DNA of 64,000 bases. It comes from Blautia wexlerae (GTDB lineage Bacteria > Bacillota > Clostridia > Lachnospirales > Lachnospiraceae). Of the stretch, positions 1-9,112 are shown in pieces. The position numbers and the translations under genes are program-made. Under the pieces are notes generated by a model that was not told the DNA's origin, made no database searches, and saw only the letters and a list, made by a program, of their open reading frames with translations. Numbering within the stretch: position 1 is the stretch's first letter; each line of letters opens with the position of its first letter. The stretch covers positions 1-64,000 of the forward strand of contig NZ_JAAIMY010000012.1 in the NCBI RefSeq assembly GCF_013300825.1, in the 5' to 3' direction.

Positions 1-102
1 GAAAGAAGTAAACCCCCTTGAAGACGACGAGGTAGATAGGGCAGAGGTGGAAGTGTGGCAACACATGGAGCTGACTGTTACTAATCGGGTGAGGGCTTGA
101 CC
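1..102 (+). rRNA. 23S ribosomal RNA, 3' end (partial)
   Basis: The first hundred bases match the universal 3' end of 23S rRNA: the run through 'gaagacgacgaggtagata', 'gctgactgttactaatcg' and the closing 'gagggcttgacc' is the end of domain VI. The gene enters from the left edge, so only the tail is present. The 3' boundary is set by similarity to other 23S ends and could be off by a few bases. No 5S rRNA follows before the terminator at 168-197. Confidence 0.95.
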
Positions 103-167
103 AAGAATCGCAGGAAGAATGAATCTCAAGGAAATGTCAACATGTATGTAGTTTTGAAGATACAGTG

Positions 168-197
168 AAAACCAGCTAGGTGATAGCTGGTTTTTTT
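168..197 (+). terminator. rRNA operon intrinsic terminator
   Basis: Stem AAACCAGCTA / TAGCTGGTTT with a five-base loop, followed by a run of seven T. It closes the rRNA transcript 65 bases after the 23S end. It is also the landing site of the group IIC intron, a class known to insert just 3' of terminator stems. A similar hairpin sits at 11586-11614 beside the insertion sequence. Confidence 0.9.
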
Positions 198-204
198 GTG
201 CCTT

Positions 205-1843
205 GTGCGCCTAGCGGCGCACGTTTCTAACGGGTTAAAGTCCCGAATCCACCCGGTAGTGGGAAGGATATAGCCGAAGGCAAGGGTGTCCACCGTGAGG
301 CGGAATCTGAAGGAAGCTGGATGTGAGGAACATACTAACTCATGGGCAAATCTCTGGTTTGACGAACAGAAATCTCATATGAGGTTATGCATGGGGGTAA
401 GGTTGCACGCCAAATCGAAGCCCAATAACTACACGGAATCATGCATGATAAATGAGGCAGATGGATGGAATGGAAAGAAAGGGACAGTGTACAGCCGAGA
501 CTTTTGGAAGCGATACTGTATAAAGACAACTTTAACAGAGCGTATAAGAGAGTTAAGGCAAACAAGGGAGCGCCGGGAATTTATGGCATGACCATTGAGG
601 AGGCTCTTCCATATCTAAAGGAATATCAACAAGAGTTAACCGACCGCATTTATCGTGGAAAGTATACTCCTTCTCCAGTAAGACGAATTGAAATTCCCAA
701 ACCAGACGGTGGTGTGCGAAAGCTTGGCATACCAACAGTGGTAGACCGCACACTTCAACAGGCAATAACTCAACAGTTAGTGCCAATCTATGAACCGCTG
801 TTTGCAGAGGGTAGCTATGGCTATCGTCCGAACAGAAGTGCAAAAGATGCAATACTTAAGGTTAAAGAGTATGCCGAGCAAGGCTATACATTTGCTGTAG
901 TCCTTGACTTGTCAAAGTACTTCGATACTCTTAATCACGAAATTCTTATCAATCTTCTCCGAAAGAATGTAAAGGATGAACGTGTAGTGCAACTGATAAA
1001 GCGCTATCTGAAAAGCGGTGTAATGGAAAACGGAGTAGTCATTGACACAGAGGAAGGCTCACCACAAGGTGGAAATCTATCACCATTGCTGGCAAATGTC
1101 TACCTCAATGAGTTCGACCAGGAATTCCTGAAAAGAGGTGTTCCATGCATAAGATATGCAGATGACATTGTGCTTCTTGCAAAGAGCAAGCGAGCATCGG
1201 AGAGACTCTTGGAAAGCAGTACAAAATATCTTGAGGAGAGGCTGAAACTTACAGTCAACCGAGAAAAGAGCCGTACGGTCAGCGTGTTTGCAATCCAAAA
1301 TTTTAAATTCCTTGGCTTTACATTGGGAAGGAACGGAAAAGGCATTTATGTCAGAGTTCATCCGAAGTCATGGAAGAAGTTCAAGTCTAGACTGAAAGAG
1401 TTATCTTCCCGTAAGCGATGTCAGTCAATCAAGCCAAGCCTTGAGAAAATCAAGGTGTATGCGAGGGGATGGCTTAACTACAACGGAATTGCAAGTATGA
1501 AGAACAACATAGATGACATCAATGGATGGCTCTATCACAGAATACGTATGTGTATATGGAAACAGTGGAAGAAACCGAGGACGAAATATAAGAATCTAGT
1601 CAAACTGGGAATTCCAGAACACTATGCGGCAACAATAGCAAACAGTCGCAGAAAGTATTGGTATATCAGTAATAACAAAGCTGTGATTTGGGCGCTGAAT
1701 AAAGAAAGACTGATAAACAGTGGCTTTTACGATTTAGCCACAGCCTATCAGTCTGTGCACGTCAACTATTGAAATCGCCGTGTACCGAACGGTACGCACG
1801 GTGGTGTGAGAGGACGGCGGTTAGTCACCGCCTCCTACTCGAT
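205..1843 (+). mobile_element. Group IIC (bacterial class C) self-splicing intron
   Basis: The element starts with GTGCGCC, a typical group II 5' end, directly behind an intrinsic terminator, which is the known target preference of group IIC introns. The 5' ribozyme domains occupy about 205-464 and the reverse transcriptase lies in domain IV. Behind the gene, domain V is visible at 1774-1807: the arms CGCCGTG and CACGGTG, an inner UACC/GGUA stem closed by a GAAC loop, and a two-base bulge. Its catalytic triad is CGC, the form found in group IIC rather than AGC. Domain VI follows at 1808-1840 with an unpaired A near its 3' side, and the intron ends in GAT at 1843. All parts needed for splicing appear present. 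The exact 3' end is inferred. Confidence 0.9.
465..1772 (+). CDS. ltrA: Group II intron reverse transcriptase/maturase
   Basis: This 435-residue intron-encoded protein promotes splicing and copies the intron RNA into DNA at new sites. Visible reverse transcriptase blocks are the N-terminal RT0/RT1 region, 'GSYGYRPNRSAKDAI' near 117-130, the catalytic Asp in 'VVLDLSKYFD' near 146-154, 'GSPQGGNLSPLLAN' near 199-211, and the YADD active site at 231-234. A maturase (GIIM) domain with 'YARGWLNYN' follows. There is no C-terminal HNH endonuclease, as expected for class C introns, which use single-stranded targets such as replication forks. The length is usual for the class and no break is seen. The start codon is uncertain because only a weak GGA-type ribosome site precedes it. 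Confidence 0.95.
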   Translation: MEWKERDSVQPRLLEAILYKDNFNRAYKRVKANKGAPGIYGMTIEEALPYLKEYQQELTDRIYRGKYTPSPVRRIEIPKPDGGVRKLGIPTVVDRTLQQAITQQLVPIYEPLFAEGSYGYRPNRSAKDAILKVKEYAEQGYTFAVVLDLSKYFDTLNHEILINLLRKNVKDERVVQLIKRYLKSGVMENGVVIDTEEGSPQGGNLSPLLANVYLNEFDQEFLKRGVPCIRYADDIVLLAKSKRASERLLESSTKYLEERLKLTVNREKSRTVSVFAIQNFKFLGFTLGRNGKGIYVRVHPKSWKKFKSRLKELSSRKRCQSIKPSLEKIKVYARGWLNYNGIASMKNNIDDINGWLYHRIRMCIWKQWKKPRTKYKNLVKLGIPEHYAATIANSRRKYWYISNNKAVIWALNKERLINSGFYDLATAYQSVHVNY

Positions 1844-1944
1844 TTTTGGGTTGGCTACAAGTATTGACTGAGTGATCATAGGGAGATAGATGGTTAATTT
1901 TTTTACAGAATAGGTTGGGATTTTGACTTTGCAGTCAGGGTGTA

Positions 1945-1974
1945 TTGCATGGGGAGAAAATGCATGTTTATAAT
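1945..1974 (+). promoter_or_regulatory. Predicted sigma-A promoter of the GH39 locus
   Basis: A -35 TTGCAT at 1945-1950 and a perfect -10 TATAAT at 1969-1974 are separated by 18 bases. The motif AAAATGCAT occurs in the spacer and again just downstream, giving a possible operator for the locus regulator. The region between the intron end (1844) and the gene start (2005) holds nothing else recognisable. Confidence 0.65.
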
Positions 1975-2004
1975 AAAAATAAAATGCATTTTCAGGAGGC
2001 AAAA

Positions 2005-3471
2005 ATGGAGAATTTAAAGTTTTATGTAGATCAGAATGCGCCAAAAACCAGATTTGATCATTATTGGGAAAAATGTGTAGGATCATGCCATGCGTATACT
2101 GCATTGCGTGAAGATTACAGAATGATGCTGAGAAAAGCAAAGAAGGATCTGGGATTTCAGTATGTACGTTTTCATGGAATCTTCAATGATCAGATGAGTG
2201 TGGTCAGGGAGGTAGAACCAGGAAAGTACGAATATAATTTTGTCAATATTGATAACATCCTTGATTTTTTATTAAGCATTGATATGAAACCGTTTTTGGA
2301 ACTGAGTTTTATGCCGACGCCATTTGCATCAGGAGATCAGACTTGTTTCTATTATAAAGGAAATGTCACCATGCCGAAGAGTTTCGAATTATGGGATGGA
2401 TTAATTGTTGAGCTGCTTAAGCACCTGGAAAGCAGATATGGAATAGAAGAAATGGAAAAATGGTTTTTTGAGGTGTGGAATGAGCCGGATCTGGATTTCT
2501 TTTTCGCAGGAAGCCAGGAAGATTATTTTCTATTATATGAGCATACAGCCAGGGCAGTAAAAAGTGCAGGGAAAAATCTGAAAGTAGGCGGACCGGCCAC
2601 TGCCAACAATGAATGGATTCCGGATCTGATCAGCTACTGTGAGAAAAATTCAGTACCACTTGATTTCATTTCTACACATCATTATCCTTCAGATGACCCG
2701 AACTGGAATGCGGACATGCATCTGGACAATTTCTTCGGAGAAGAAGTCAGCTTAAACAGCGAAGAAATAGACCGCAGGGGTCTGTTGACCAAGATGGTAC
2801 GTATTGCAAAGCATGAAGCTGGAAATCTTCCATTATATTATACAGAATGGAACACTTCAGCCAATGAAGGTGATGAATTCCATGATACACCTTACAGCTC
2901 TGCACTGGTGACCAAAACTCTCATTGACAATTATGGATATGTAGAAGCATATTCTTTCTGGACATTTTCTGATATTTTTGAAGAGCATGGACAGGTTCCG
3001 GGAGAATTCAGAGGAGGATTCGGACTGCAGACCATTCATGGTATTCCGAAGCCTGTATATCGCGCTTTTGAATTGATGCATGAATTGGGAGAAGAGAGGC
3101 TTCCGAAAGTGGAAGAACAGGGACATGTGGGTATCTGCCCGGTTATGGATGAAGAAGGCAGACTTGCAATTCTGGCTTATAATCAGGAGATGATCGGCAA
3201 ACCGATATCACAGGAAAAAGTAGAGATTCATATTAAAAATGCATCAGGAACAAAAGCAGTGATCCAGAGAATCGATGACACTCACGCAAATGCGAAAAAA
3301 CAATGGGAGGAAATGGGATGCCCAACTTATCCGCTTCCGGTTGAGGTGCAAAAATTAAAAGAAGATTCCGAGTTGAAAACAGAAGAATTACCTGTTAAGG
3401 TAGAGGGAGAAGAAGTGGTGCTGGAGTTTGAGCTTCCGGTATATGGAGTTGCATTGATAAAATTGATGTAA
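2005..3471 (+). CDS. xynB: GH39 beta-xylosidase-like glycoside hydrolase
   Basis: The product is a 488-residue cytoplasmic enzyme without signal peptide, predicted to release xylose or a related sugar from imported oligosaccharides. The general acid/base is Glu160 in 'FEVWNEPD' and the nucleophile is Glu281 in 'YYTEWN', the paired strands of clan GH-A GH39 enzymes. Length and C-terminal beta domain fit the family. The start at 2005 is chosen because AGGAGG lies at 1994-1999; an in-frame ATG at 1945 falls inside the predicted promoter. It heads a locus with a sensor kinase, regulator and ABC importer on the same strand, so it probably acts on the sugar those proteins sense and import. The precise substrate (xyloside or another pentoside) cannot be told from sequence. 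Confidence 0.85.
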   Translation: MENLKFYVDQNAPKTRFDHYWEKCVGSCHAYTALREDYRMMLRKAKKDLGFQYVRFHGIFNDQMSVVREVEPGKYEYNFVNIDNILDFLLSIDMKPFLELSFMPTPFASGDQTCFYYKGNVTMPKSFELWDGLIVELLKHLESRYGIEEMEKWFFEVWNEPDLDFFFAGSQEDYFLLYEHTARAVKSAGKNLKVGGPATANNEWIPDLISYCEKNSVPLDFISTHHYPSDDPNWNADMHLDNFFGEEVSLNSEEIDRRGLLTKMVRIAKHEAGNLPLYYTEWNTSANEGDEFHDTPYSSALVTKTLIDNYGYVEAYSFWTFSDIFEEHGQVPGEFRGGFGLQTIHGIPKPVYRAFELMHELGEERLPKVEEQGHVGICPVMDEEGRLAILAYNQEMIGKPISQEKVEIHIKNASGTKAVIQRIDDTHANAKKQWEEMGCPTYPLPVEVQKLKEDSELKTEELPVKVEGEEVVLEFELPVYGVALIKLM

Positions 3472-3491
3472 AAAGAAAAAGAGGTGGATGC

Positions 3492-5255
3492 ATGAAGGGT
3501 TTGAAAAAGATGAAAATAAAGACAAAAATATGGGGATTGTTTCTTGCCTGTATTTTATTGTCATCTGTCATTTCCATAGTAACAGTGGTATACAGCAATC
3601 AGAAATCTAATCTGAAACATATCGGTGAAATGACAACGCAGACTCTTCATGCCATCGACAGCAATCTGGAACTGATGATCGATCATGTGAATCAGGATAC
3701 CTATGCGGTGTTCTGGAGTAAAATGTTTCAGGACACACTGGAAGAAGTATCCAAAGGAAATCTGACAGTCAAGACCAGAACAGAACTGCAGGACTGCCTT
3801 ACGAATATCATGCTGGCAGGAGATTATATTTCCTCTATTGTATTTTATGATAATATAGGAAATTCTTTTATGTGCAACAGAGAAGAGGTTGTTTTGAAGA
3901 AAGACATTTCTGTAGAAGATGCCTACTGGTATGAAAAGGCTATAAAAGAAGATGGAGACTGGATTTTCGAAACAAATGGCGGAGGGGTCGTCAGCTATAA
4001 AAGCAAAAACAGAAACATTCTGTCTATGATCCGTGTAATTAAGAAAAAAACGGATTATTCCAAACTGGGAATTTTCATGGTAAATATCGATGAGAAAACC
4101 ATCCGTGAGATTTTTGACTCTGTTGGCGGAAATCTGCATTCCAACTTTTATGTACTGATGAATGACACCCTGATCTTCGGACCGGAGAAAAAAGAAAACT
4201 ATGATGTAAGCAAAAATATTATCGGATCTTTGAAAGAAAATGAAACGAAGATTGTACGCAACGGTAAAAATCCCATGGTATATAAAAAAATTACGTCTAT
4301 GATAGACGGCTGGACTATAGCCATAGAGACTCCGCTGAGCAGCTTTTCCAGAAGCATCAGTTATTCCGATACGATCATCGTACTGCTTGTTAATATAGGA
4401 ATGCTGATCTTGTGCTGGCTTTTCATTTCCCGTACAGTGAGCAGACCAATCCAGAAAATGGAAGAACAGATGATGTATTCGAAAGCTATTCCTGAGAATA
4501 TGGAAGTGGATGAAGAGTGTGAGGATGAGATTACCAATCTGAAACGGACATATAATAATCTGCTGAATTCAATCAGGGAATTGCTGGAAAGAACCAAGGA
4601 AGAAGAGAAGATTATCCGGAAAAATGAACTGGATCTTATTCTGGAACAGATCAATCCGCATTTTCTTTATAATACTCTGGATGTGATCAGCGGACTTACT
4701 TTGATCGGGGACCAGGATAAAAGCTTCCAGATGACACAGGCATTGGGGAGATTTTACAGAAACAGTCTGAACAGAGGCAGCCAGATGATTCCTGTAAGAG
4801 AGGAACTGGATATCGTAAAAAGTTATATGACGATCATTAACATCAGATATGAAAATGAAATCAGTATTCGATACCAGGTGGATGAAAAGCTGATGGATAC
4901 ATTGATGTTGAAGCTGATCCTGCAGCCATTGGTAGAGAATGCAGTTCATCATGGCCTGCGTCAGAAAGAGGGAAAGGGAGAACTTCAGATTACTATGAGG
5001 ATGGTGGACAACAGAATGATGGAAGTTTCGATAAAAGATAATGGCGTTGGAATTTCTGAAGAAAAAGTCAGACTGATATTGGAAGGTGAATATAAAAATT
5101 CAAAGTCAGGATTTGGAATTTACAGTGTGAAACAGAGAGTCGAATTATTTTATGGGGTTGAGGATGCAGTATCTATATCCAGTCAGCCGGGAAGAGGAAC
5201 AGAAGTTTCAGTACGGTTTCCATATAAAGAAGAATATTATAATGTAAATGGGTAA
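3492..5255 (+). CDS. YesM-type sensor histidine kinase
   Basis: This 587-residue membrane kinase has a first membrane segment near residues 13-32, an extracellular sensing domain of about 250 residues, a second segment near 292-312, a HAMP linker ('SRTVSRPIQKMEEQM') and a cytoplasmic kinase module. The phosphoacceptor is His390 in 'QINPHFLYNTLD', the hallmark of the HisKA_7TM/YesM class, followed by a HATPase domain with 'LQPLVENAVHHGL' and 'DNGVGI'. It starts 20 bases after the GH39 gene behind a GAGGTGG ribosome site and is followed after 14 bases by its response regulator. YesMN-type pairs control sugar ABC importers and glycosidases in Firmicutes; the signal here is probably an extracellular oligosaccharide, perhaps bound by the transporter's binding protein. 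Confidence 0.93.
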   Translation: MKGLKKMKIKTKIWGLFLACILLSSVISIVTVVYSNQKSNLKHIGEMTTQTLHAIDSNLELMIDHVNQDTYAVFWSKMFQDTLEEVSKGNLTVKTRTELQDCLTNIMLAGDYISSIVFYDNIGNSFMCNREEVVLKKDISVEDAYWYEKAIKEDGDWIFETNGGGVVSYKSKNRNILSMIRVIKKKTDYSKLGIFMVNIDEKTIREIFDSVGGNLHSNFYVLMNDTLIFGPEKKENYDVSKNIIGSLKENETKIVRNGKNPMVYKKITSMIDGWTIAIETPLSSFSRSISYSDTIIVLLVNIGMLILCWLFISRTVSRPIQKMEEQMMYSKAIPENMEVDEECEDEITNLKRTYNNLLNSIRELLERTKEEEKIIRKNELDLILEQINPHFLYNTLDVISGLTLIGDQDKSFQMTQALGRFYRNSLNRGSQMIPVREELDIVKSYMTIINIRYENEISIRYQVDEKLMDTLMLKLILQPLVENAVHHGLRQKEGKGELQITMRMVDNRMMEVSIKDNGVGISEEKVRLILEGEYKNSKSGFGIYSVKQRVELFYGVEDAVSISSQPGRGTEVSVRFPYKEEYYNVNG

Positions 5256-5275
5256 TACAAAGAAGAGGCATGATC

Positions 5276-6835
5276 ATGGAGAAGGACATTATTAACATAC
5301 TGATAGTAGATGACGAAAAATATGAAGGCATATTAATAGAAAAATGTGTTAACTGGGAATCGGAAGGGTTTCACATTATCGGCAATGTACAATGTGCAGA
5401 AGATGCTCTGAAACTTATGGAAAAACAGGTCCCTGATATTGTATATACAGATATTAATATGCCAAGAATAGATGGATTGGAATTAAGCAGACGGATTCGT
5501 GATACATATCCAGCAGTTCGCATTGTGATCGTCACCGGGTATCGGGAGTTTGAATATGCCAGAGAGGCTATCCATATAGGGGTGGAAGAATTTCTGCTAA
5601 AACCGATCCAGTCAGATGAACTTCTGGCGGCGGCAATGAAACTGCGGGAACAGATTCTGAAGAAACGGGAACAGCAGTCTAAAGATGTGGAAATTTATCC
5701 GGTCCTCTGTCAGGAACTGCTTCGAAGGATAGTTACCGGATACATTAAATCGGAAGAAGCTGTGGAAAAGCTTTCTGAATATCAGATCCAGCTGTGGAAA
5801 AATAATGGAGTCCGGGGAGTTTTGCTTATTATGAATCTGGAAGATCACGACATGCTGCTGAAACTCCTAGAAATTATGAATAAAACCATAGGTGAAAAAA
5901 AGTACGGATATTTTTTCCTGGAGAAAAACAAGATATTCTTTGTCATAGAAGAAACTCCGGAGATTAAAGATCTGCTTGGAACTGCATTTGAACAGATAAC
6001 CGAACTGGGTAAAGACGGCATGGTAGCTGCATCAGTCAGCAGTTATTATGGAAAAATAGATGACAGCCCGAAAATTCTCTCAGAATGTGAAGAAGCCCTG
6101 GTAGATACTATGCGGGATGAGAGAAAAACTTTGATCTTCTATGAGGATTATATCGAATATATGCAGCAGATCAGTCATTCATATCCTGTAAATTTTGACA
6201 GATACAGGATTGCAGTAAAAAGTGGTGACCAGGAGGAGGCAGTTGCATTTATTGATCATTATCTGGAACAGTATATTTTCGACGGTCCGTTAATGATCTC
6301 ACAGCTTCGCAACCTGGGAGTACTGATCTTCCACAATACCATTTCTGTATTGAAGGAAAGTAATAAACATTTTGATAATGAGGAACAGGTAAAAATTCTG
6401 GAGAATATTTCAGGTATTAATACGCTGCAGGAATTTTGCAGGACATTATATACTCTGATTGAAGGAACAATACAGACTGTTTCGCAGAACGTGGGAGGAA
6501 ATACAGTTGCACAGAAGGCTCAGGAATATATTGAGCAGAATCTTGACAGAGAGAAACTGTCACTGAATCTGATCGCTTCGAATCTTTTTGTAAATTCCAG
6601 TTATCTCAGTCGTATTTTCAAACAGACAACAGGTGAGAGCATTACAAAATATATTATGAGAAAACGAGTGGAAAAAAGTATGGAACTTTTTGACAATACG
6701 GATCTGAAGGTGTATGAGGTAGCAGCGGCAGTTGGGATGCCGGATGCTCATTATTTCGGAACTTCCTTTAAAAAATATACGGGAAAAACAGTAAATGAAT
6801 ATAAAAGTAAAAATCGCACCCTTTCAGGTAAATAA
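5276..6835 (+). CDS. YesN-type response regulator, AraC DNA-binding domain
   Basis: A 519-residue regulator with an N-terminal receiver domain and a C-terminal AraC-type double helix-turn-helix. The receiver has the acidic pair Asp12/Asp13, phosphoacceptor Asp59 in 'VYTDINMPRIDG' and Lys109 in 'LLKP'. The DNA-binding end shows 'NLFVNSSYLSRIFKQTTGESI' and 'VYEVAAAVGMPDAHYFGTSFKKYTG'. The start at 5276 is preferred over 5270 because AGAGG (5264-5268) then has a seven-base spacer. It should be phosphorylated by the kinase encoded immediately upstream and activate the binding-protein gene, whose promoter begins seven bases after its stop. Confidence 0.93.
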   Translation: MEKDIINILIVDDEKYEGILIEKCVNWESEGFHIIGNVQCAEDALKLMEKQVPDIVYTDINMPRIDGLELSRRIRDTYPAVRIVIVTGYREFEYAREAIHIGVEEFLLKPIQSDELLAAAMKLREQILKKREQQSKDVEIYPVLCQELLRRIVTGYIKSEEAVEKLSEYQIQLWKNNGVRGVLLIMNLEDHDMLLKLLEIMNKTIGEKKYGYFFLEKNKIFFVIEETPEIKDLLGTAFEQITELGKDGMVAASVSSYYGKIDDSPKILSECEEALVDTMRDERKTLIFYEDYIEYMQQISHSYPVNFDRYRIAVKSGDQEEAVAFIDHYLEQYIFDGPLMISQLRNLGVLIFHNTISVLKESNKHFDNEEQVKILENISGINTLQEFCRTLYTLIEGTIQTVSQNVGGNTVAQKAQEYIEQNLDREKLSLNLIASNLFVNSSYLSRIFKQTTGESITKYIMRKRVEKSMELFDNTDLKVYEVAAAVGMPDAHYFGTSFKKYTGKTVNEYKSKNRTLSGK

Positions 6836-6841
6836 TCTGAA

Positions 6842-6870
6842 TTGAGAAAACTCCTCCTGGATTTTATAAT
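6842..6870 (+). promoter_or_regulatory. Predicted sigma-A promoter of the sugar ABC importer
   Basis: TTGAGA at 6842-6847 and TATAAT at 6865-6870 with an optimal 17-base spacer lie just after the response-regulator stop. The leader of about 48 bases ends in AGGAGG in front of the binding-protein gene. Separate transcription of the importer is common in such loci. Confidence 0.75.
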
Positions 6871-6924
6871 ATCAGCATAACAATAAGTTACACAGACAGG
6901 GATCATAAAGGAGGAAAAAAGGAA

Positions 6925-8208
6925 ATGAACAAATGGAAAAAGTTTACAGCTGCCTGCATGGGTGCGGCAATGGTTGGAACAACTGTATTTGGATCTTCGG
7001 CAGTTTTTGCAGATGATACAGTGACACTGGATGTATGGCATCAGTTTACTGATCCGGAAAGCGCACAGACATCGGCATTTGAAGCAGCAGTAAAAGAATA
7101 TGAAAAAGAACATGACAATATTAAAATCAAACTTCATGGTCTGGATACAGAGTCCTATAAAACAAAAATCTCTACAGAGTTCGCAAGCAGTGCTTCCGGT
7201 GTAGATGTATTTTATTACTGGGCACCGGGAAAATTGAAATTGTTTACAGATGCCGATAAGGTATTACCGTTAAATGATTATGTAACAGATGACATTAAGA
7301 GCAAAATTAAAGAAGGTTCTACAAGCAACTTTGAACTGGATGGAAATTTATATGGTCTTCCTATCGACAGTTATATGATGTGTCTTTTCTGCAATAAAGA
7401 TTTATTTGATGAAGCGGGAGTAGAAATTCCAAAGACATATGATGAACTGCTCACAGCAGGTGAAGCTCTTGAAAAACTGGACGGAGTAACACCACTGGCA
7501 GTTGGTGCAAAAGATGCATGGCTTGCAGGTGCACTGTATGAGTCACTTGCACTGAGAGAAGTAGGCGCTTCTGAAGTACAGTCCACACTTCTTGGAGAAA
7601 AAGAGTTTACAAATGATGGATTTAAGAAAGCAGCAGAAGATGTTGTAGAATTATATGATAAAGGAATCTTAGGAAAGAGTCCGCTGGAAGATGGTGAAGC
7701 AGAAGCAACAGCAGATTTCCTTAATGGAAAAGTTGCAATGCAGCTTGACGGAAGCTGGTTTGCTGGAACAATCGATAATGCAGAAGACAGTTCTGTAAAA
7801 AATGTAGAAGTAATTACATTCCCTGTAGTTTCAGATAAGCAGGATGCTACTGATTATGCAGGTGGAGCAGGTGCATCTTTCTTTGTAAACAAAAATACAG
7901 ATACTCCGAAAGAATCTGCTGATTTTGCAATGTATATCTCTGAAAAAATGGGTGAACAGGCTCTGGAACTTGGTACAGGATTCCCATGCTGGAATACAGA
8001 AATCGACACAGATAAGGTTTCTCCTACATTTGTAAAATTAATGGATCTGTATGATGGAGTAAAAACAGGTGTACAGAACTGGGATGGCATTTTAGGTGCA
8101 AATGCGGCAGCTGTTCATCTGGAACAGGCTCAGTCTTTACTCTCAGGAAGTGCTGATGTAGACAGTTTCATGTCTGCACATCAGGAAGCAATCAGCGCGC
8201 AGGAATAA
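6925..8208 (+). CDS. Sugar ABC transporter substrate-binding protein
   Basis: A 427-residue extracellular solute-binding protein of family 1. It has an N-terminal signal with Lys-rich n-region and hydrophobic core ending in 'SSAVFADD', which fits signal peptidase I cleavage; a Cys lies inside the core ('TAACMG'), so a lipoprotein form cannot be excluded. The mature part shows the family fold signature 'LDVWHQF' at the start and 'NGKVAMQLDGSWFAG' in the middle. A strong AGGAGG site precedes the ATG. Genes for two permeases follow at once, while no ATPase is encoded, so the importer probably uses a shared MsmX-type ATPase, which is usual for CUT1 systems in Firmicutes. Confidence 0.93.
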   Translation: MNKWKKFTAACMGAAMVGTTVFGSSAVFADDTVTLDVWHQFTDPESAQTSAFEAAVKEYEKEHDNIKIKLHGLDTESYKTKISTEFASSASGVDVFYYWAPGKLKLFTDADKVLPLNDYVTDDIKSKIKEGSTSNFELDGNLYGLPIDSYMMCLFCNKDLFDEAGVEIPKTYDELLTAGEALEKLDGVTPLAVGAKDAWLAGALYESLALREVGASEVQSTLLGEKEFTNDGFKKAAEDVVELYDKGILGKSPLEDGEAEATADFLNGKVAMQLDGSWFAGTIDNAEDSSVKNVEVITFPVVSDKQDATDYAGGAGASFFVNKNTDTPKESADFAMYISEKMGEQALELGTGFPCWNTEIDTDKVSPTFVKLMDLYDGVKTGVQNWDGILGANAAAVHLEQAQSLLSGSADVDSFMSAHQEAISAQE

Positions 8209-8212
8209 AACT

Positions 8213-9100
8213 ATGAAAAAACTTTTAAGTAATAAATGGTATGTTACTGTTTTCGTTGCACCAGGTCTCATTTTATTTCTGGTAATGGCAGTTATCCCGT
8301 TATTCACTACCGGATATTATGGACTGTTCAATTATGATGGAATTGGACAAAAAGTTTTTATAGGGTTAAAGAATTACAAAGAACTGTTTACAACGGACCC
8401 ATATTTCAAGCGAGCCGTTTTGAACTCCTTTATTCTGGCAGCAGGCTCTTTGTTTATTCAGATTCCGATTGCATTATTTCTGGCTATTGTTCTGGCAAAT
8501 AGAGTTAAGGGCGAAGGTTTTTACAGAACAGTATTCTTTCTCCCTGTTGTAATCTCCAGTATGGTAATCGGACAGCTCTGGTGTAAGATCTTCAACAGCG
8601 AAGGCCTCTTAAATGCAATCCTGGGTGCATTGGGAATGGCAAATGATACAGCATGGCTGGTAAATCCAAAGACAGCTTATATGACAACCGTTATCCCTGC
8701 AATCTGGCAGAGTATTGGATATCATATGGTAATTCTTTATGCGGGAGTTAAAAATATTTCACCGGAATATTATGAAGCGGCAAAGCTGGATGGCGCTACA
8801 GGATTTAAGGCAGCAACAAAGATTACAATTCCACTGTTAATGCCGACGATAAAAGTCTGTGCTACCTTTGCACTTGTCGGCTCTCTGCGAGTATTTGACC
8901 TGGTATATGTTATGACCGGTGGCGGTCCTAACCATGTCAGTGAGGTTCCGGCAACATTGATGTATGATAATCTGTTTGTAAAATGTCGTTATGGTTATGG
9001 AAGTGCTCAGGCGTTCTTTATCGTATTTGAGTGTCTGCTGTTCAGTTTCCTGCTCAACCTCATTTTTAAGAAGTCAGAAGAAAATGCATCAATGATTTGA
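8213..9100 (+). CDS. CUT1 sugar ABC permease (MalF/UgpA type)
   Basis: The 295-residue integral membrane protein has about six hydrophobic segments and the cytoplasmic EAA loop 'EYYEAAKLDGATGFKAATKITIPLL', which docks with the ATPase. It starts four bases after the binding-protein stop, so the two are probably translationally coupled. With the next gene it forms the heterodimeric channel importing the oligosaccharide bound by the upstream binding protein. Length and topology are normal for the family. Confidence 0.93.
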   Translation: MKKLLSNKWYVTVFVAPGLILFLVMAVIPLFTTGYYGLFNYDGIGQKVFIGLKNYKELFTTDPYFKRAVLNSFILAAGSLFIQIPIALFLAIVLANRVKGEGFYRTVFFLPVVISSMVIGQLWCKIFNSEGLLNAILGALGMANDTAWLVNPKTAYMTTVIPAIWQSIGYHMVILYAGVKNISPEYYEAAKLDGATGFKAATKITIPLLMPTIKVCATFALVGSLRVFDLVYVMTGGGPNHVSEVPATLMYDNLFVKCRYGYGSAQAFFIVFECLLFSFLLNLIFKKSEENASMI

Positions 9101-9112
9101 GAGGAGCAGCAG

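Noticed and set aside
104-167. Possible 5S rRNA after the 23S end
   Set aside because: Only 65 bases are available before the terminator and none of the 5S helices can be formed.
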